Assembly (NCBI RefSeq): GCF_900095695.1
Contig: NZ_FMIQ01000027.1
Coordinates: 62,001 to 126,000 of the forward strand
Source: Hafnia alvei
GTDB lineage: Bacteria; Pseudomonadota; Gammaproteobacteria; Enterobacterales; Enterobacteriaceae
DNA length: 64,000 bases
Reading direction: 5' to 3'
Shown: positions 51,069 to 60,523 of the stretch, one piece after another
Numbering within the stretch: position 1 is the stretch's first letter
Layout: the number at the start of each line of letters is the position of its first letter
Translations under genes and position numbers: made by a program
Notes under the pieces: model-generated
Seen by the model: the letters and a program-made list of their open reading frames with translations, nothing else
Database searches by the model: none
What the model was told of the DNA's origin: nothing

Positions 51069-52076
51069 ATGTTTTTCCATGAAGAGCACTACATCAAGGA
51101 TGTCATAACATATACGGGTAATAAACCTGATGATAGCAGTCAATATCAGGATATTGCTTACGGGACGGATAAAAATTTTTTGTTTGGCTGTGCGGTATCA
51201 ATAACGTCATTTCTTATCAAGAACCCAGAAGTAAAATTTAATTTTCATGTGTTCATCGATTCTTTTTCAGAGAGCGATAGAGAAAAATTTAAAGCTTTAG
51301 CTGAGCAATATAAAACAAATATCTCTATTTATCTCGTTAATGCAGATAGTTTAAAATCTCTGCCAGAAAATAAGCTTTGGACATATGCTATTTACTTTAG
51401 ATTCATTATTGCTGATTATTTTAGTGAAAAGTTAGAGCGAATTACATATATCGATTCTGATGTTGTATGCAATGGTTCAATACAAGAGCTTGTTCATCTT
51501 CCTCTGGATGGCAGTGTAGTCGCTGCAGTTACTGAGCGTGATGAAAAGTGGTGGCTCCAACGTTCTGAGGTGTTAGGAAATAGCCTGATCGCCAAAGGGT
51601 ATTTCAACACTGGTGTATTGGTGATTAACTTACCTGAATGGAAAGCACTTGATGTTAGCACGCAGGCAATGACGTCACTAAACGATAGCGCTATAAGAAG
51701 TAAACTGACTTACTACGATCAAGATGTGCTTAATATTATCCTAGCAGGACGCGTGCTATTTTTGGATAAGAAATACAATACACAATTTAGTTTAAATTAT
51801 GAACTAAAAAAGGACTGTAAAAGCCCTGTTGACGAAAATACAGTGCTAATTCATTACATCGGTCCAACAAAACCTTGGCATGAGTGGGCTCAATACCCGA
51901 GTGCGGCTCCATTTTATCAAGCGAAAACGCTCTCCCCTTGGGGCGCAGTATCACTGATAAATCCTCGCAGCAGCAGCCAATTTCGTTACTGCGCTAAACA
52001 TAAGTTTAACCAGAATAAATCTTTTGAAGGCATCTACTTTTACTTTATGTATTTCGTAAAGAAAATGTTTGGATGA
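51069..52076 (+). CDS. GT8 lipopolysaccharide outer-core glycosyltransferase (WaaO/WaaI-like)
   Basis: 335 residues. GT8 family: DIAYGTDKNFLFGCAVSI (about 28-45), DxD metal motif YIDSDVVC (about 127-134), GYFNTGVLVINLPEW and HYIGPTKPWH. The sequence is close to E. coli WaaO. It transfers glucose or galactose from the UDP sugar to the outer core; which sugar cannot be told from sequence. It is the only GT8 here, where E. coli K-12 has two. Confidence 0.9.
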   Translation: MFFHEEHYIKDVITYTGNKPDDSSQYQDIAYGTDKNFLFGCAVSITSFLIKNPEVKFNFHVFIDSFSESDREKFKALAEQYKTNISIYLVNADSLKSLPENKLWTYAIYFRFIIADYFSEKLERITYIDSDVVCNGSIQELVHLPLDGSVVAAVTERDEKWWLQRSEVLGNSLIAKGYFNTGVLVINLPEWKALDVSTQAMTSLNDSAIRSKLTYYDQDVLNIILAGRVLFLDKKYNTQFSLNYELKKDCKSPVDENTVLIHYIGPTKPWHEWAQYPSAAPFYQAKTLSPWGAVSLINPRSSSQFRYCAKHKFNQNKSFEGIYFYFMYFVKKMFG

Positions 52077-52104
52077 AGTCCAATACCAATATTCGGATAT
52101 TTTC

Positions 52105-52830
52105 ATGATAGTTAGTAAAAAAATAAAAAATTTCAAAGTCTATATAAAAGACAATAATGAAATTTATGAAAACATATTCAGGGATTTTCTCAATAATAAC
52201 CTTGATGTCATAAAAGTATTTCGTAGTATTGAAGATACCAAGGTTTCATTAATTAACACTCCCCATGGCAAGTTTGTATTTAAAGTTTTTGCACCACAAG
52301 AAAAAAAAGCTGAACGATTTTTCAAGTCTTTCGTTAAAGGTGACTATTATCTAAATTTGTTGCTTCAAACCGATAGAGTCAGAAATGAAGGTGTTACATT
52401 CCCGAATGATTTTTATCTCCTAGCGGAAAAGAAAATATTTAATTACGCTAGCGTGTTTATTATGCTGATTGAGTTTGTTGATGGTGTTGAACTGTCGGAC
52501 GTTGGCGATTTCAATGAAAGCATTCGTGCTGAAATTCATACTAAGATGAATGAATTGCACCAACATAATATGGTTTCTGGCGATCCCCATAAAGGCAATT
52601 TCATTTTATCACCAGATGGGATAAGAATTATCGATTTATCAGGCAAAGCGTGTAATGCAAAACGTAAAGCCAAAGATAGAATTGATATGGAAAGACATCT
52701 TAATATTGATAATACCGTTAATGACTTTGCTTATTTTTCCGTTGTCTATAAGAACATTTTACGTCAAAAAATAAAATCATTTAAAGCAAAAATAAAAATG
52801 TTTTTAGGATTAAAAAAACGTAAGGCCTGA
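52105..52830 (+). CDS. waaY: Lipopolysaccharide core heptose II kinase WaaY
   Basis: 241 residues from ATG 52105. Kinase-fold protein like E. coli WaaY: KVFRSIEDTKVSLINT, FFKSFVKGDYYLNLL, catalytic loop HNMVSGDPHKGNFIL and IIDLSGK. It phosphorylates HepII, which requires WaaQ and WaaP action first. A TTG at 52069 is in frame, but CGGAT lies a few bases before ATG 52105. The gene is much more AT-rich than its flanks, like the two that follow. Confidence 0.92.
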   Translation: MIVSKKIKNFKVYIKDNNEIYENIFRDFLNNNLDVIKVFRSIEDTKVSLINTPHGKFVFKVFAPQEKKAERFFKSFVKGDYYLNLLLQTDRVRNEGVTFPNDFYLLAEKKIFNYASVFIMLIEFVDGVELSDVGDFNESIRAEIHTKMNELHQHNMVSGDPHKGNFILSPDGIRIIDLSGKACNAKRKAKDRIDMERHLNIDNTVNDFAYFSVVYKNILRQKIKSFKAKIKMFLGLKKRKA

Positions 52831-52839
52831 GTTAATTTT

Positions 52840-53619
52840 ATGAATCATCCTCGATACATTTCAAGAAATGATGTAGATATGCTAATGAAAGAGAAAATGC
52901 ATGAAAATGCAGTTGTTTTTCTTTCAGGTCCAACATCGGTGAATACACCACTTTCATTACTCAATCAATCGGATGTCATAGCGGTAAATGGCTCTGCTCG
53001 TTATCTCATTGAAAATGAAATTAAGCCATTTATCTATGTATTAACCGATGACAGATTTTTATTACAAAGAAACGATGACTTTAAGTTTTTTGTTAAAAAT
53101 AGTCAGCATACTATAGTTAACTGTGATGTATTTGAGAAGGCGAGTTTAGAGGATAAGCAATTTTTGCAAGAAAATTGTCATATCATGAAAATGCTTTATA
53201 AAAGAGAGAAGGGTGGTTTTTTCAAGAAGATAAAATTCAAAATTTTGTCAATGAGAAATAAAAATATTTTAATTGACGTGCCACTGTCAAAAAGAAGAAG
53301 ATTAGTTGGGTTTAGTTTAGATATCAGTGATGGGTATTGTTCTTGTCATACCGTTGCATATGCTGCAATCCAAATTGCCTATAGTTTACGTTATGCAAAA
53401 ATCATATGCTCTGGCCTAGATTTAGTTGATTCGTGTTCTCGGTTTTATGATAAAAATGGCGAGTCATCAATGCCTTCTGAACTAAGCCGAGATTTGGGGA
53501 AAATTATTCCATTCTTTCACTATATGAAAAATAACGTTAAAGATATCAATATATATAATTTGTCAAATAATACGGCAATTGATTATAAAATCATCCCGTA
53601 TTTAGATGCGAAAGAATAA
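52840..53619 (+). CDS. waaZ: Lipopolysaccharide core biosynthesis protein WaaZ
   Basis: 259 residues, about 24 shorter at the C-terminus than E. coli K-12 WaaZ (283). Conserved blocks: VVFLSGPTSVNTPLSLL, IAVNGSARYLIE, KREKGGFFKKIKF, and DGYCSCHTVAYAAIQIAYSL with ICSGLDL. WaaZ is needed for a third Kdo residue in K-12 core. Strongly AT-rich, consistent with the waa outer-core segment being exchanged between lineages. Confidence 0.88.
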   Translation: MNHPRYISRNDVDMLMKEKMHENAVVFLSGPTSVNTPLSLLNQSDVIAVNGSARYLIENEIKPFIYVLTDDRFLLQRNDDFKFFVKNSQHTIVNCDVFEKASLEDKQFLQENCHIMKMLYKREKGGFFKKIKFKILSMRNKNILIDVPLSKRRRLVGFSLDISDGYCSCHTVAYAAIQIAYSLRYAKIICSGLDLVDSCSRFYDKNGESSMPSELSRDLGKIIPFFHYMKNNVKDINIYNLSNNTAIDYKIIPYLDAKE

Positions 53620-53663
53620 GTGGTTTTAGTTATTTTTGTTTTGATTTTATTGGAGTCTCATCA

Positions 53664-54749
53664 GTGAAATTAGGTTCTTTTCACAGAAGAAAAAAAGTTT
53701 TTATTAAAGACTTTAAAATTTTCATGATGATGGTTTTATTTTTCCGTTTTAAAAAAAATGTTTTTGAAACGAAAAAAATAAAAAACATCTTAATCATGAG
53801 GGATAATAACAAGCTTGGCGATATGATCATATTTACTCCGCTTTTTCGGGAGTGTCATCGGTTAGGCCTAGACGTGTCTGTCGTTACGGGTGACGTATGT
53901 GCTGAGTTGCTAAAAGAAAATAAAAACATTAAAAATATATTCGTATGTAAAGAGAAATTCTTTAATATGTTCTTTCTCGCTCTTAAACTGAGAAAGAAAA
54001 AATATGATTTAGTTATTGATCCTCTTAATGAAGTACATAGCTATCGCAGTATTATGATGATGCAGGTAATTAATCCCAAGCACATTCTTGGTTTTAATAA
54101 AAAGGGAAAATATAAAACATATGATATTAGTTTACCGGAAGATTTATCATTAAATCGACATACATCAGAAAGAATTAAATCAATTCTACAGAAAATAAAA
54201 CCTGATATAGATCTTGATAAAGTAGATATGTCATATGACTTACCTGTCCCACAGGATGTCGATGCAACGGTAAAACAATACCTAGAACGTTTTAGCGGAA
54301 AAACAACGGTGTTGCTAAATCCATTTGGGGCGCTCAAAACGAGAAAATTCAGCGCTACTAAAATTAGTGCAATTGTAGATATTATTAAGAAAAAAATCGA
54401 GAATCCCGTCATAATTATCTCTGGGCTTGATTCCGAGATTAGGCATATAACAATAGATGGTGTAGAAAAAACGCCTTTTACTCGATATATACATGCTACA
54501 TCTTTGGTAAAACAGGTTGATTACATTGTTTCTGTTGATACATCGATAGTTCATGCAGCCACTGCATTCAATAAACCTATCGTAGCTTTCTATCCGATGT
54601 CTAAAGCCCGAGTCAATTCACAGCCCTTAACTTGGGGGCCGAACAGTGAACATGCTATTCAGGTATTATCGGATACGCGTAATGTTGAAGATATTCCTGA
54701 TGATATAATTAGGTATGCTATTGAAAACATGATTTCGATGAGAAACTAA
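53664..54749 (+). CDS. GT9 heptosyltransferase-like protein (WaaU-like), end of outer-core operon
   Basis: 361 residues from GTG 53664, with GGAG eight bases upstream. GT9 fold: RDNNKLGDMIIFTPLFRECHRLG at residues about 46-68, LLNPFGALKTRKFS in the middle and the ADP-heptose site YIVSVDTSIVHAATAFNKPIVAFYP. In K-12 the gene in this position (waaU) adds a terminal heptose; similarity here is only at family level, so the linkage is unknown. Its stop lies inside a perfect palindromic terminator shared with waaL. Confidence 0.8.
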   Translation: MKLGSFHRRKKVFIKDFKIFMMMVLFFRFKKNVFETKKIKNILIMRDNNKLGDMIIFTPLFRECHRLGLDVSVVTGDVCAELLKENKNIKNIFVCKEKFFNMFFLALKLRKKKYDLVIDPLNEVHSYRSIMMMQVINPKHILGFNKKGKYKTYDISLPEDLSLNRHTSERIKSILQKIKPDIDLDKVDMSYDLPVPQDVDATVKQYLERFSGKTTVLLNPFGALKTRKFSATKISAIVDIIKKKIENPVIIISGLDSEIRHITIDGVEKTPFTRYIHATSLVKQVDYIVSVDTSIVHAATAFNKPIVAFYPMSKARVNSQPLTWGPNSEHAIQVLSDTRNVEDIPDDIIRYAIENMISMRN

Positions 54750-54777
54750 AAGGGCCCGGAAGGGCCCTTTTAGTTTC
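54742..54777. terminator. Bidirectional terminator overlapping the ends of both waa operons
   Basis: A perfect 16-bp stem (54742-54757 with 54762-54777) around GGAA, with GGGCCC at the top and A/T-rich bases at the foot. It contains the stop codon of the GT9 gene (54747-54749), and the waaL stop (54776-54778) shares its last two bases. Confidence 0.93.
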
Positions 54778-56002
54778 AGTTCTCTGAGCGGTATTTTTTT
54801 GCGTGTAAAGCGAGAAGAATACCGATGATAACGGCGATATTCTCAATTCTTACCGTTTCAAAAGCGCCTCTAATGATAAAGTCGCCCAATAATATGAGCG
54901 TCAATATGAGGAACGCATTTTGCGTTAGGCCCTTATTTTCACTGTATCCTTTTATACTCGAAACTAGTGTTGATGCTAACAAGTAATAAAGTGCAGCGAG
55001 TCCGATGACACCGCCTGCGAACCAAATAGAAAGCGTTAAGTTATGCGGTCCGATAGATTTTTTAAAACGCCAGTCAGGGTAGCTTGAAGAACGTTCATTA
55101 TAAACATGATGATAAAGATCGTTGCCAAAGCCATAGCCTTTGATTGGGTTTTCAAGGATAAGATCGAGTGCTGCGCCCTGCGTGCCATTTTCATAACGGC
55201 CACTGCTGTCAGTTTGTTGTAGTTTGTGGAATAGTGTTTTGACCTGCTGTGGATCTTTTTGATGAACTGCAAATAGGCCGACGCCGATCACCAGTAGTGC
55301 TATCAAAGGTAGCTTCCACTCACGTTTAATAAGCGCCCAAATTAATGCGGGAACTGCTAATGATAGCCAAGTCCCTCGCTGCAGTGTGCCAAGCATGAGA
55401 ATAGCAAAAATTGCTGCAAGTACGAAGAATAGTATTTTGTACTTCTTATCAGGAATAACCCATAGAGTGAGTATTGCAGGGAAGATAAAAATTAGAGTGT
55501 CTGAAATCCTGCGGTGTTCGAAGCTGGTAAATGGAATAATGCCGACTTTATATTCTTCGACATATTGATGAATTTCTGTGCCGGTTAGAATAACTAATGT
55601 TGTGATTAGAGCTGCTGTTAGCATAGTTGCTATTTTGCTGTTGTCTTCTTTGTGAAGAACGGCTGCAATCATCACTGATACTAGGAGCATTTTTTCAAAA
55701 ACTGTATTCAGAGCGCGCTTTAGGCTCAGCGATGGTTCTACGGAAATGGCTATTGCATATATTATTGCTATGCAAAAGATAGTTAAAGATAAAAATAGAT
55801 TATTCCTGAATATGCGGAATATATTTTTTCTTTGCTTAACAATATAAACTAATCCAGTTATGTATATAGCATAGCTAATTGCATGTTTGTATCGACTTAC
55901 CCCATCAAAAAAATAGGTCACTATAAATAAAAATATAATAGATCTATTCCATATAGACTGCCAATCGAGATTCCTTCTCTGATTTGGTAGTTCTGAAATC
56001 AT
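54776..56002 (-). CDS. waaL: O-antigen ligase WaaL
   Basis: 408 residues with about 12 membrane segments. GT-C type ligase that transfers undecaprenyl-linked O-antigen to the core in the periplasm. The large periplasmic loop and flanks carry the functional residues expected of the family: Arg in LGTLQRGTWLSL and His in IGPHNLTLSIWFAGG. Last gene of hldD-waaF-waaC-waaL, 28 bases after waaC. An O-antigen locus is therefore expected elsewhere in the genome. Confidence 0.93.
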   Translation of the reverse strand: MISELPNQRRNLDWQSIWNRSIIFLFIVTYFFDGVSRYKHAISYAIYITGLVYIVKQRKNIFRIFRNNLFLSLTIFCIAIIYAIAISVEPSLSLKRALNTVFEKMLLVSVMIAAVLHKEDNSKIATMLTAALITTLVILTGTEIHQYVEEYKVGIIPFTSFEHRRISDTLIFIFPAILTLWVIPDKKYKILFFVLAAIFAILMLGTLQRGTWLSLAVPALIWALIKREWKLPLIALLVIGVGLFAVHQKDPQQVKTLFHKLQQTDSSGRYENGTQGAALDLILENPIKGYGFGNDLYHHVYNERSSSYPDWRFKKSIGPHNLTLSIWFAGGVIGLAALYYLLASTLVSSIKGYSENKGLTQNAFLILTLILLGDFIIRGAFETVRIENIAVIIGILLALHAKKYRSEN

Positions 56003-56030
56003 ATATACTCCGAAGATAAAACAGTTCTTA

Positions 56031-56990
56031 TTAAATCTTAACCAAAGCGCTAAATACGGTATTAGCTGACAAATTAGTTAATGATTTATCCTGAGAACAA
56101 CACGCCACCTGATTTTCTCCATATCCTCCAATCAGCCCCGGATCGGTTGGGCCATAGAGCGTAATATTTGGTCGATCGAGTGCGGCGGCTAGATGACTTA
56201 GCCCTGTATCAACAGATACGACAGCTTTCGCCCCCGCGAGGACTTCTGCCACCTGTTCTAACGGTAAGCGTGGCAACACTTCTACATGACTAAAACCTTC
56301 AGCTAAGCGCTGTGCGCGTTGGTGCTCATGTTCCGCTCCCCAAGGTAATTTAATCTTCATACCTGTCGGCTCAACCAGAGTGATAAGCTCACGCCAATTT
56401 TCTTCTGGCCAGTGCTTATCGTCGCGTGTTGTTGCATGTAAGAACACGAAATACTGTCCATGATCCGCTGGAAGATGATTAAGAAAACGCTGAGAGATAG
56501 CGTAGTCACCTCTGCTTTCCGGTTTTGTGTAGCCTAAGCTCAGTGCGAATAACTCACGCGTTCTCTCGACTGCATGCATTTTTTTATTAATGCTGTAGCG
56601 GTGGTTGAAGAACCAACTGGCGAAGGGCTCACGGGCGCTTTGACAATCTTGTCCGTGGCGTGGGCCTTTTGCGATGCGGGTGATTAGCGCTGCACTTTTT
56701 ATCAGCCCTTGGGCATCAATGACAGCATCATAGGTGCGGCGCTGTACTTCTCGTTTAAAATCACAGCGTTCTTGACGTGTATTCGCGCCAAACCAGTTCT
56801 TTCTCCAGCGGCGGATAGCCACTGGGATCACGCGATCGACCGCAGGATGCCAGCTTGGTATCTGCGCGAACCCTTCTTCTACCACCCAATCAAATTTAAT
56901 ATCTGGAATGGCATGCATAGCATCTGTCAGTGCTGGTAACGTATGCAGCACATCGCCCATCGATGAGGTTTTGACAATCAAGACATGCAT
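56031..56990 (-). CDS. waaC: Lipopolysaccharide heptosyltransferase I WaaC
   Basis: 319 residues (E. coli length). GT9 enzyme that adds HepI from ADP-heptose to Kdo2-lipid A. Motifs: VKTSSMGDVLHTLPAL at the N-terminus, ATTRDDKHWPEENW, and VSVDTGLSHLAAALDRPNITLYGPTDP. Its start overlaps the waaF stop by one base (TAATG), so translation is coupled. Confidence 0.97.
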   Translation of the reverse strand: MHVLIVKTSSMGDVLHTLPALTDAMHAIPDIKFDWVVEEGFAQIPSWHPAVDRVIPVAIRRWRKNWFGANTRQERCDFKREVQRRTYDAVIDAQGLIKSAALITRIAKGPRHGQDCQSAREPFASWFFNHRYSINKKMHAVERTRELFALSLGYTKPESRGDYAISQRFLNHLPADHGQYFVFLHATTRDDKHWPEENWRELITLVEPTGMKIKLPWGAEHEHQRAQRLAEGFSHVEVLPRLPLEQVAEVLAGAKAVVSVDTGLSHLAAALDRPNITLYGPTDPGLIGGYGENQVACCSQDKSLTNLSANTVFSALVKI

Positions 56991-58039
56991 TACTGCTGGG
57001 TATCCTTTGGTAGTAACTCGTTCAATGCTTGCATAACAACATCAGGCTGAATATCGATTAGGCTCTGGTGATAGCCTTGATTTGCATCACCTTTACGTAT
57101 TTTCAAATAACCCGTGATCAAGCGGATAACTTTGGCTCTGTTTGACAGCGGTGGTGTGAAATCTGGGCTGCTAGGGCCATAAAGCGCCACTAATGGCTTA
57201 TCAAGCGCAGCTGCTACATGCATTAAGCCAGAGTCATTGGTCACAATCGCCTGACATGCCGCAATTAATATCACTGCCTGATCTAAATTTGTTTGCCCTG
57301 CGACATTTAAACAATATTCGCGGGCGTCTTCAGTTAGCGCTTGGCAAATCTCTTCACCGGCTTCGTGGTCTTTGGCAGAGCCAAAAAGAGCCACCTGATA
57401 GCCTTGCTCAATCAGCTTCTGTGCTAGCGCAGCATAGTGATAGTGCGGCCATCTCTTGGCTGGGCCAAATTCGGCTCCAGGGCAGAAACCAATGATTGGG
57501 CGGTGGTCTGTCAGATTAAATGCTGCCGCTGTTTCGGCAATTTCTTCACCTGAAACGCTGAGCGCTGGCCAAAGCAGTGGCTGAGGTAAATCTTGCGCGG
57601 ATTTTATCTGCTGTGCCGGGTAAGCCAATGCGACATATCGTTCAACCATTAGCGGGAATGCGGCTTTGTCGAGCTGGCGAACATCCGTCAGCAAGCCATA
57701 GCGCATTTCACCTTTCCAGCCAGTTCTAGCAGGAATGCGGGCAAAGAATGGGATTAATGCAGATTTGAACGAATTTGGCAGCACGTAGGCGCGATCATAG
57801 CCCTTATCACGCAGGCTTTTGCCTAAATGGTAGCGTTCGCCCAGCGCAAAAGAGCCATGCCCTAAGGGCATGGCAATCGCTTCGTTAACTTCTGGCATTC
57901 GCGCTAACAAAGGACGGCACCAGTTAGGTGCCATCACGTCAATTTTAGCGTCAGGATGTTCGGCCTTCAGGGTTCGATACAAGCTCTGCGACATCATCAT
58001 GTCGCCTACCCATGAAGGGCCGATAACCAGTATTTTCAT
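56990..58039 (-). CDS. waaF: Lipopolysaccharide heptosyltransferase II WaaF
   Basis: 349 residues from ATG 58039 (MKILVIGPSWVGDMMMSQSL); an ATG four codons earlier sits directly on the ribosome site. GT9 enzyme that adds HepII to HepI. Motifs: CPGAEFGPAKRWPHYHYA and IVTNDSGLMHVAAALDKPLVALYGPSSP. Between hldD (35-base gap) and waaC. Confidence 0.97.
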   Translation of the reverse strand: MKILVIGPSWVGDMMMSQSLYRTLKAEHPDAKIDVMAPNWCRPLLARMPEVNEAIAMPLGHGSFALGERYHLGKSLRDKGYDRAYVLPNSFKSALIPFFARIPARTGWKGEMRYGLLTDVRQLDKAAFPLMVERYVALAYPAQQIKSAQDLPQPLLWPALSVSGEEIAETAAAFNLTDHRPIIGFCPGAEFGPAKRWPHYHYAALAQKLIEQGYQVALFGSAKDHEAGEEICQALTEDAREYCLNVAGQTNLDQAVILIAACQAIVTNDSGLMHVAAALDKPLVALYGPSSPDFTPPLSNRAKVIRLITGYLKIRKGDANQGYHQSLIDIQPDVVMQALNELLPKDTQQ

Positions 58040-58074
58040 ACCGTGTTTCATTCCTTACGGTTGTGGAGCCGTGT

Positions 58075-59004
58075 TTAGGCTTTGTTATTCAGCCACGCAA
58101 GATATTCGCTCACGCCTTCAGCAACGGTTTTAAACGGCTTGTCGTAACCAGCCGCACGCAATTTGGTGGTATCGGCTTTGGTGAAGCCCTGATAGCGACC
58201 TTTCAGTTTTTCAGGGAAAGGAATATAGCTGATGCTGCCTTTCTGATGATAGGCAACAACCGCGTCAGCGACGGCTTGGAATGATTCAGCACGGCCAGTA
58301 CCACAGTTAAAGATGCCAGAGATACCTTTCTGCCAGAACCACAGGTTTACGTCAGCAACGTCGCCCACATAGATGAAGTCACGTTTGAAATCATCGCTGC
58401 CTTCAAACAGTTTCGGATCTTCACCGTTGTTGATTTGGTTATTTAGATGGAAAGCAACGCTTGCCATGCTGCCTTTATGGCCTTCACGTGGGCCATAGAC
58501 GTTGAAGTAGCGGAAGCCACAAATCTGAGATTCTGCCTCTGGCAGGATCTGGCGAACATACTGATCGAACAGGAATTTTGAGTAGCCATAAACGTTTAAT
58601 GGGCCTTCGAATTCGCGTTCTTCGGTAAATTGCTCAGTTAAGCCATAAGTGGCGGCGGAAGATGCATACAAGAATGGGATCTGGCGTTCTAAACAGAAAT
58701 GCAGAAGCTCTTTGGAGTACTGATAGTTGTTATCCATCATATACTTGCCATCCCACTCGGTTGTGGATGAGCATGCACCTTCATGGAAAACGGCTTCGAT
58801 ATCGCCGAAATCATCCCCAGCAACAACGCTGGCAATGAAGTCTTCTTTATCCATGTAGTCGGTAATTTCTAAATCGACTAAATTAACAAATTTAGTGCCA
58901 TCTTTAAGGTTATCGACCACGAGAATGTCGCTATAGCCTTTATTATTCAGTGCCTTAACGATGTTGCTGCCGATCATGCCAGCGCCGCCGGTTACAATAA
59001 TCAT
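58075..59004 (-). CDS. hldD: ADP-L-glycero-D-manno-heptose 6-epimerase HldD
   Basis: 309 residues (E. coli 310). Extended short-chain dehydrogenase: [16 protein letters not shown] binds NADP, and the Y-x3-K pair lies in [13 protein letters not shown]. It epimerises the heptose of ADP-D,D-heptose, the donor used by WaaC, WaaF and WaaQ. Start at 59004 matches E. coli; an ATG 12 codons earlier is not supported. First gene of its operon; heat inducible in E. coli. Confidence 0.97.
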   Translation of the reverse strand: MIIVTGGAGMIGSNIVKALNNKGYSDILVVDNLKDGTKFVNLVDLEITDYMDKEDFIASVVAGDDFGDIEAVFHEGACSSTTEWDGKYMMDNNYQYSKELLHFCLERQIPFLYASSAATYGLTEQFTEEREFEGPLNVYGYSKFLFDQYVRQILPEAESQICGFRYFNVYGPREGHKGSMASVAFHLNNQINNGEDPKLFEGSDDFKRDFIYVGDVADVNLWFWQKGISGIFNCGTGRAESFQAVADAVVAYHQKGSISYIPFPEKLKGRYQGFTKADTTKLRAAGYDKPFKTVAEGVSEYLAWLNNKA

Positions 59005-59053
59005 GAGATTTACCTTTAAATAAACGAAACAGTGGCGCACAACGCCCCACGTT

Positions 59054-59080
59054 ATATGACCTCATAATAGCATTTCATGC
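59054..59080 (-). promoter_or_regulatory. Weak candidate sigma-32 promoter of hldD
   Basis: On the minus strand GCATGAAA (59080-59073) resembles the sigma-32 -35 and GTCATAT (59060-59054) the second half of the -10, 12 bases apart. E. coli hldD (htrM) is heat-shock controlled. The match is partial. The remaining 300-base hldD-kbl gap shows nothing else clear. Confidence 0.35.
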
Positions 59081-59313
59081 TTAAGCATTCAGCGTATAGG
59101 GCATGAATCTGAATCAAAAGCATCTGAATTAGACCTCATACTGTCATGAGTAGTGCATGGCGGCTCATTCATAACTGAAAGTAATTATTTCTCTTATCCA
59201 CGCCACAGCGTGATATATGCTGCATTTTTCACATTCTGTGAGTTACAAACTCGTTTCAATTGCAACAAGACAGTAATATGTTTCACAAACTTGCCCATCC
59301 AGGAGATAACACC

Positions 59314-60510
59314 ATGTCTGCGGATTTTTACCAGCAGCTAACTCAGCAATTAGAAACGACCCGTTCCGAAGGTCTGTATAAAAATGAACGTATTATTACT
59401 TCTGCGCAGCAGGCTGATATTGCAGTTGCCGATGGTCGTCGTGTCATTAATTTCTGTGCAAACAACTATTTAGGTTTGGCTAACCACCCTGCGCTGATTA
59501 AAGCAGCGAAAGAAGGCATGGATTCTCATGGCTTTGGCATGGCATCGGTGCGTTTTATTTGTGGTACTCAAGACAGCCATAAGCAGCTAGAACAGCGATT
59601 GGCTGAGTTTTTAGGTATGGAAGACTCCATTTTATATTCTTCCTGTTTTGATGCTAATGGTGGACTATTCGAAACGCTGTTAGGTCCTGAAGACGCCATT
59701 ATTTCTGATGCGTTGAACCATGCTTCTATTATTGATGGCGTGCGCCTGTGTAAGGCCAAGCGCTATCGCTATGCCAATAACGATATGGCTGAACTGCGTG
59801 CTCAGTTAGAAATGGCGAAAGCCGATGGCGCTCGCCATATTATGATTGCGACCGACGGCGTGTTCTCAATGGATGGCGTTATTGCCGATCTGAAATCGGT
59901 GTGTGATTTAGCCGATGAATATGGCGCGTTGGTGATGGTTGATGATTCCCATGCGGTTGGCTTCGTTGGTGAAAATGGCCGCGGCACCCATGAATACTGT
60001 GAAGTGATGGGGCGTGTAGACATTATCACCGGTACTTTGGGCAAAGCATTAGGCGGTGCATCCGGCGGCTACACGGCTGGGCGCAAAGAAGTGATCGAAT
60101 GGCTGCGCCAGCGTTCGCGTCCATACCTTTTCTCCAACTCTTTAGCGCCTGCCATCGTTGCCGCATCAATCAAAGTCCTTGAGCTATTGGCTGATGGCGA
60201 TGAGCTGCGCAACCGTCTGTGGAGCAACGCTCGTTTGTTCCGTGAAAAAATGAGCGCGGCGGGTTTCACTTTAGCAGGTGCCGATCACGCCATCATCCCT
60301 GTGATGTTGGGTGATGCCAAACTGGCGCAAGAATTTGCCAATGAATTGCTGAAAGAAGGTATCTATGTGACAGGATTCTTCTTCCCTGTTGTTCCTAAAG
60401 GTCAGGCGCGTATCCGTACTCAAATGTCTGCTGACCATACCCCAGAACAAATTGAACGCGCAGTCGCGGCCTTTATTCGTATCGGCAAGCAGCTGGGTGT
60501 GATTGCGTAA
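59314..60510 (+). CDS. kbl: 2-amino-3-ketobutyrate CoA ligase
   Basis: 398 residues (E. coli length). PLP-dependent alpha-oxoamine synthase: [10 protein letters not shown] (about 50-59), DDSHAVGF with the Asp for the cofactor nitrogen, and Lys in [14 protein letters not shown] (about 244). It cleaves 2-amino-3-ketobutyrate with CoA to glycine and acetyl-CoA, the second step of threonine breakdown. Start ATG 59314 follows CCAGGAG. Thirteen bases from tdh. Confidence 0.97.
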   Translation: MSADFYQQLTQQLETTRSEGLYKNERIITSAQQADIAVADGRRVINFCANNYLGLANHPALIKAAKEGMDSHGFGMASVRFICGTQDSHKQLEQRLAEFLGMEDSILYSSCFDANGGLFETLLGPEDAIISDALNHASIIDGVRLCKAKRYRYANNDMAELRAQLEMAKADGARHIMIATDGVFSMDGVIADLKSVCDLADEYGALVMVDDSHAVGFVGENGRGTHEYCEVMGRVDIITGTLGKALGGASGGYTAGRKEVIEWLRQRSRPYLFSNSLAPAIVAASIKVLELLADGDELRNRLWSNARLFREKMSAAGFTLAGADHAIIPVMLGDAKLAQEFANELLKEGIYVTGFFFPVVPKGQARIRTQMSADHTPEQIERAVAAFIRIGKQLGVIA

Positions 60511-60523
60511 GGAACTCATCGTT

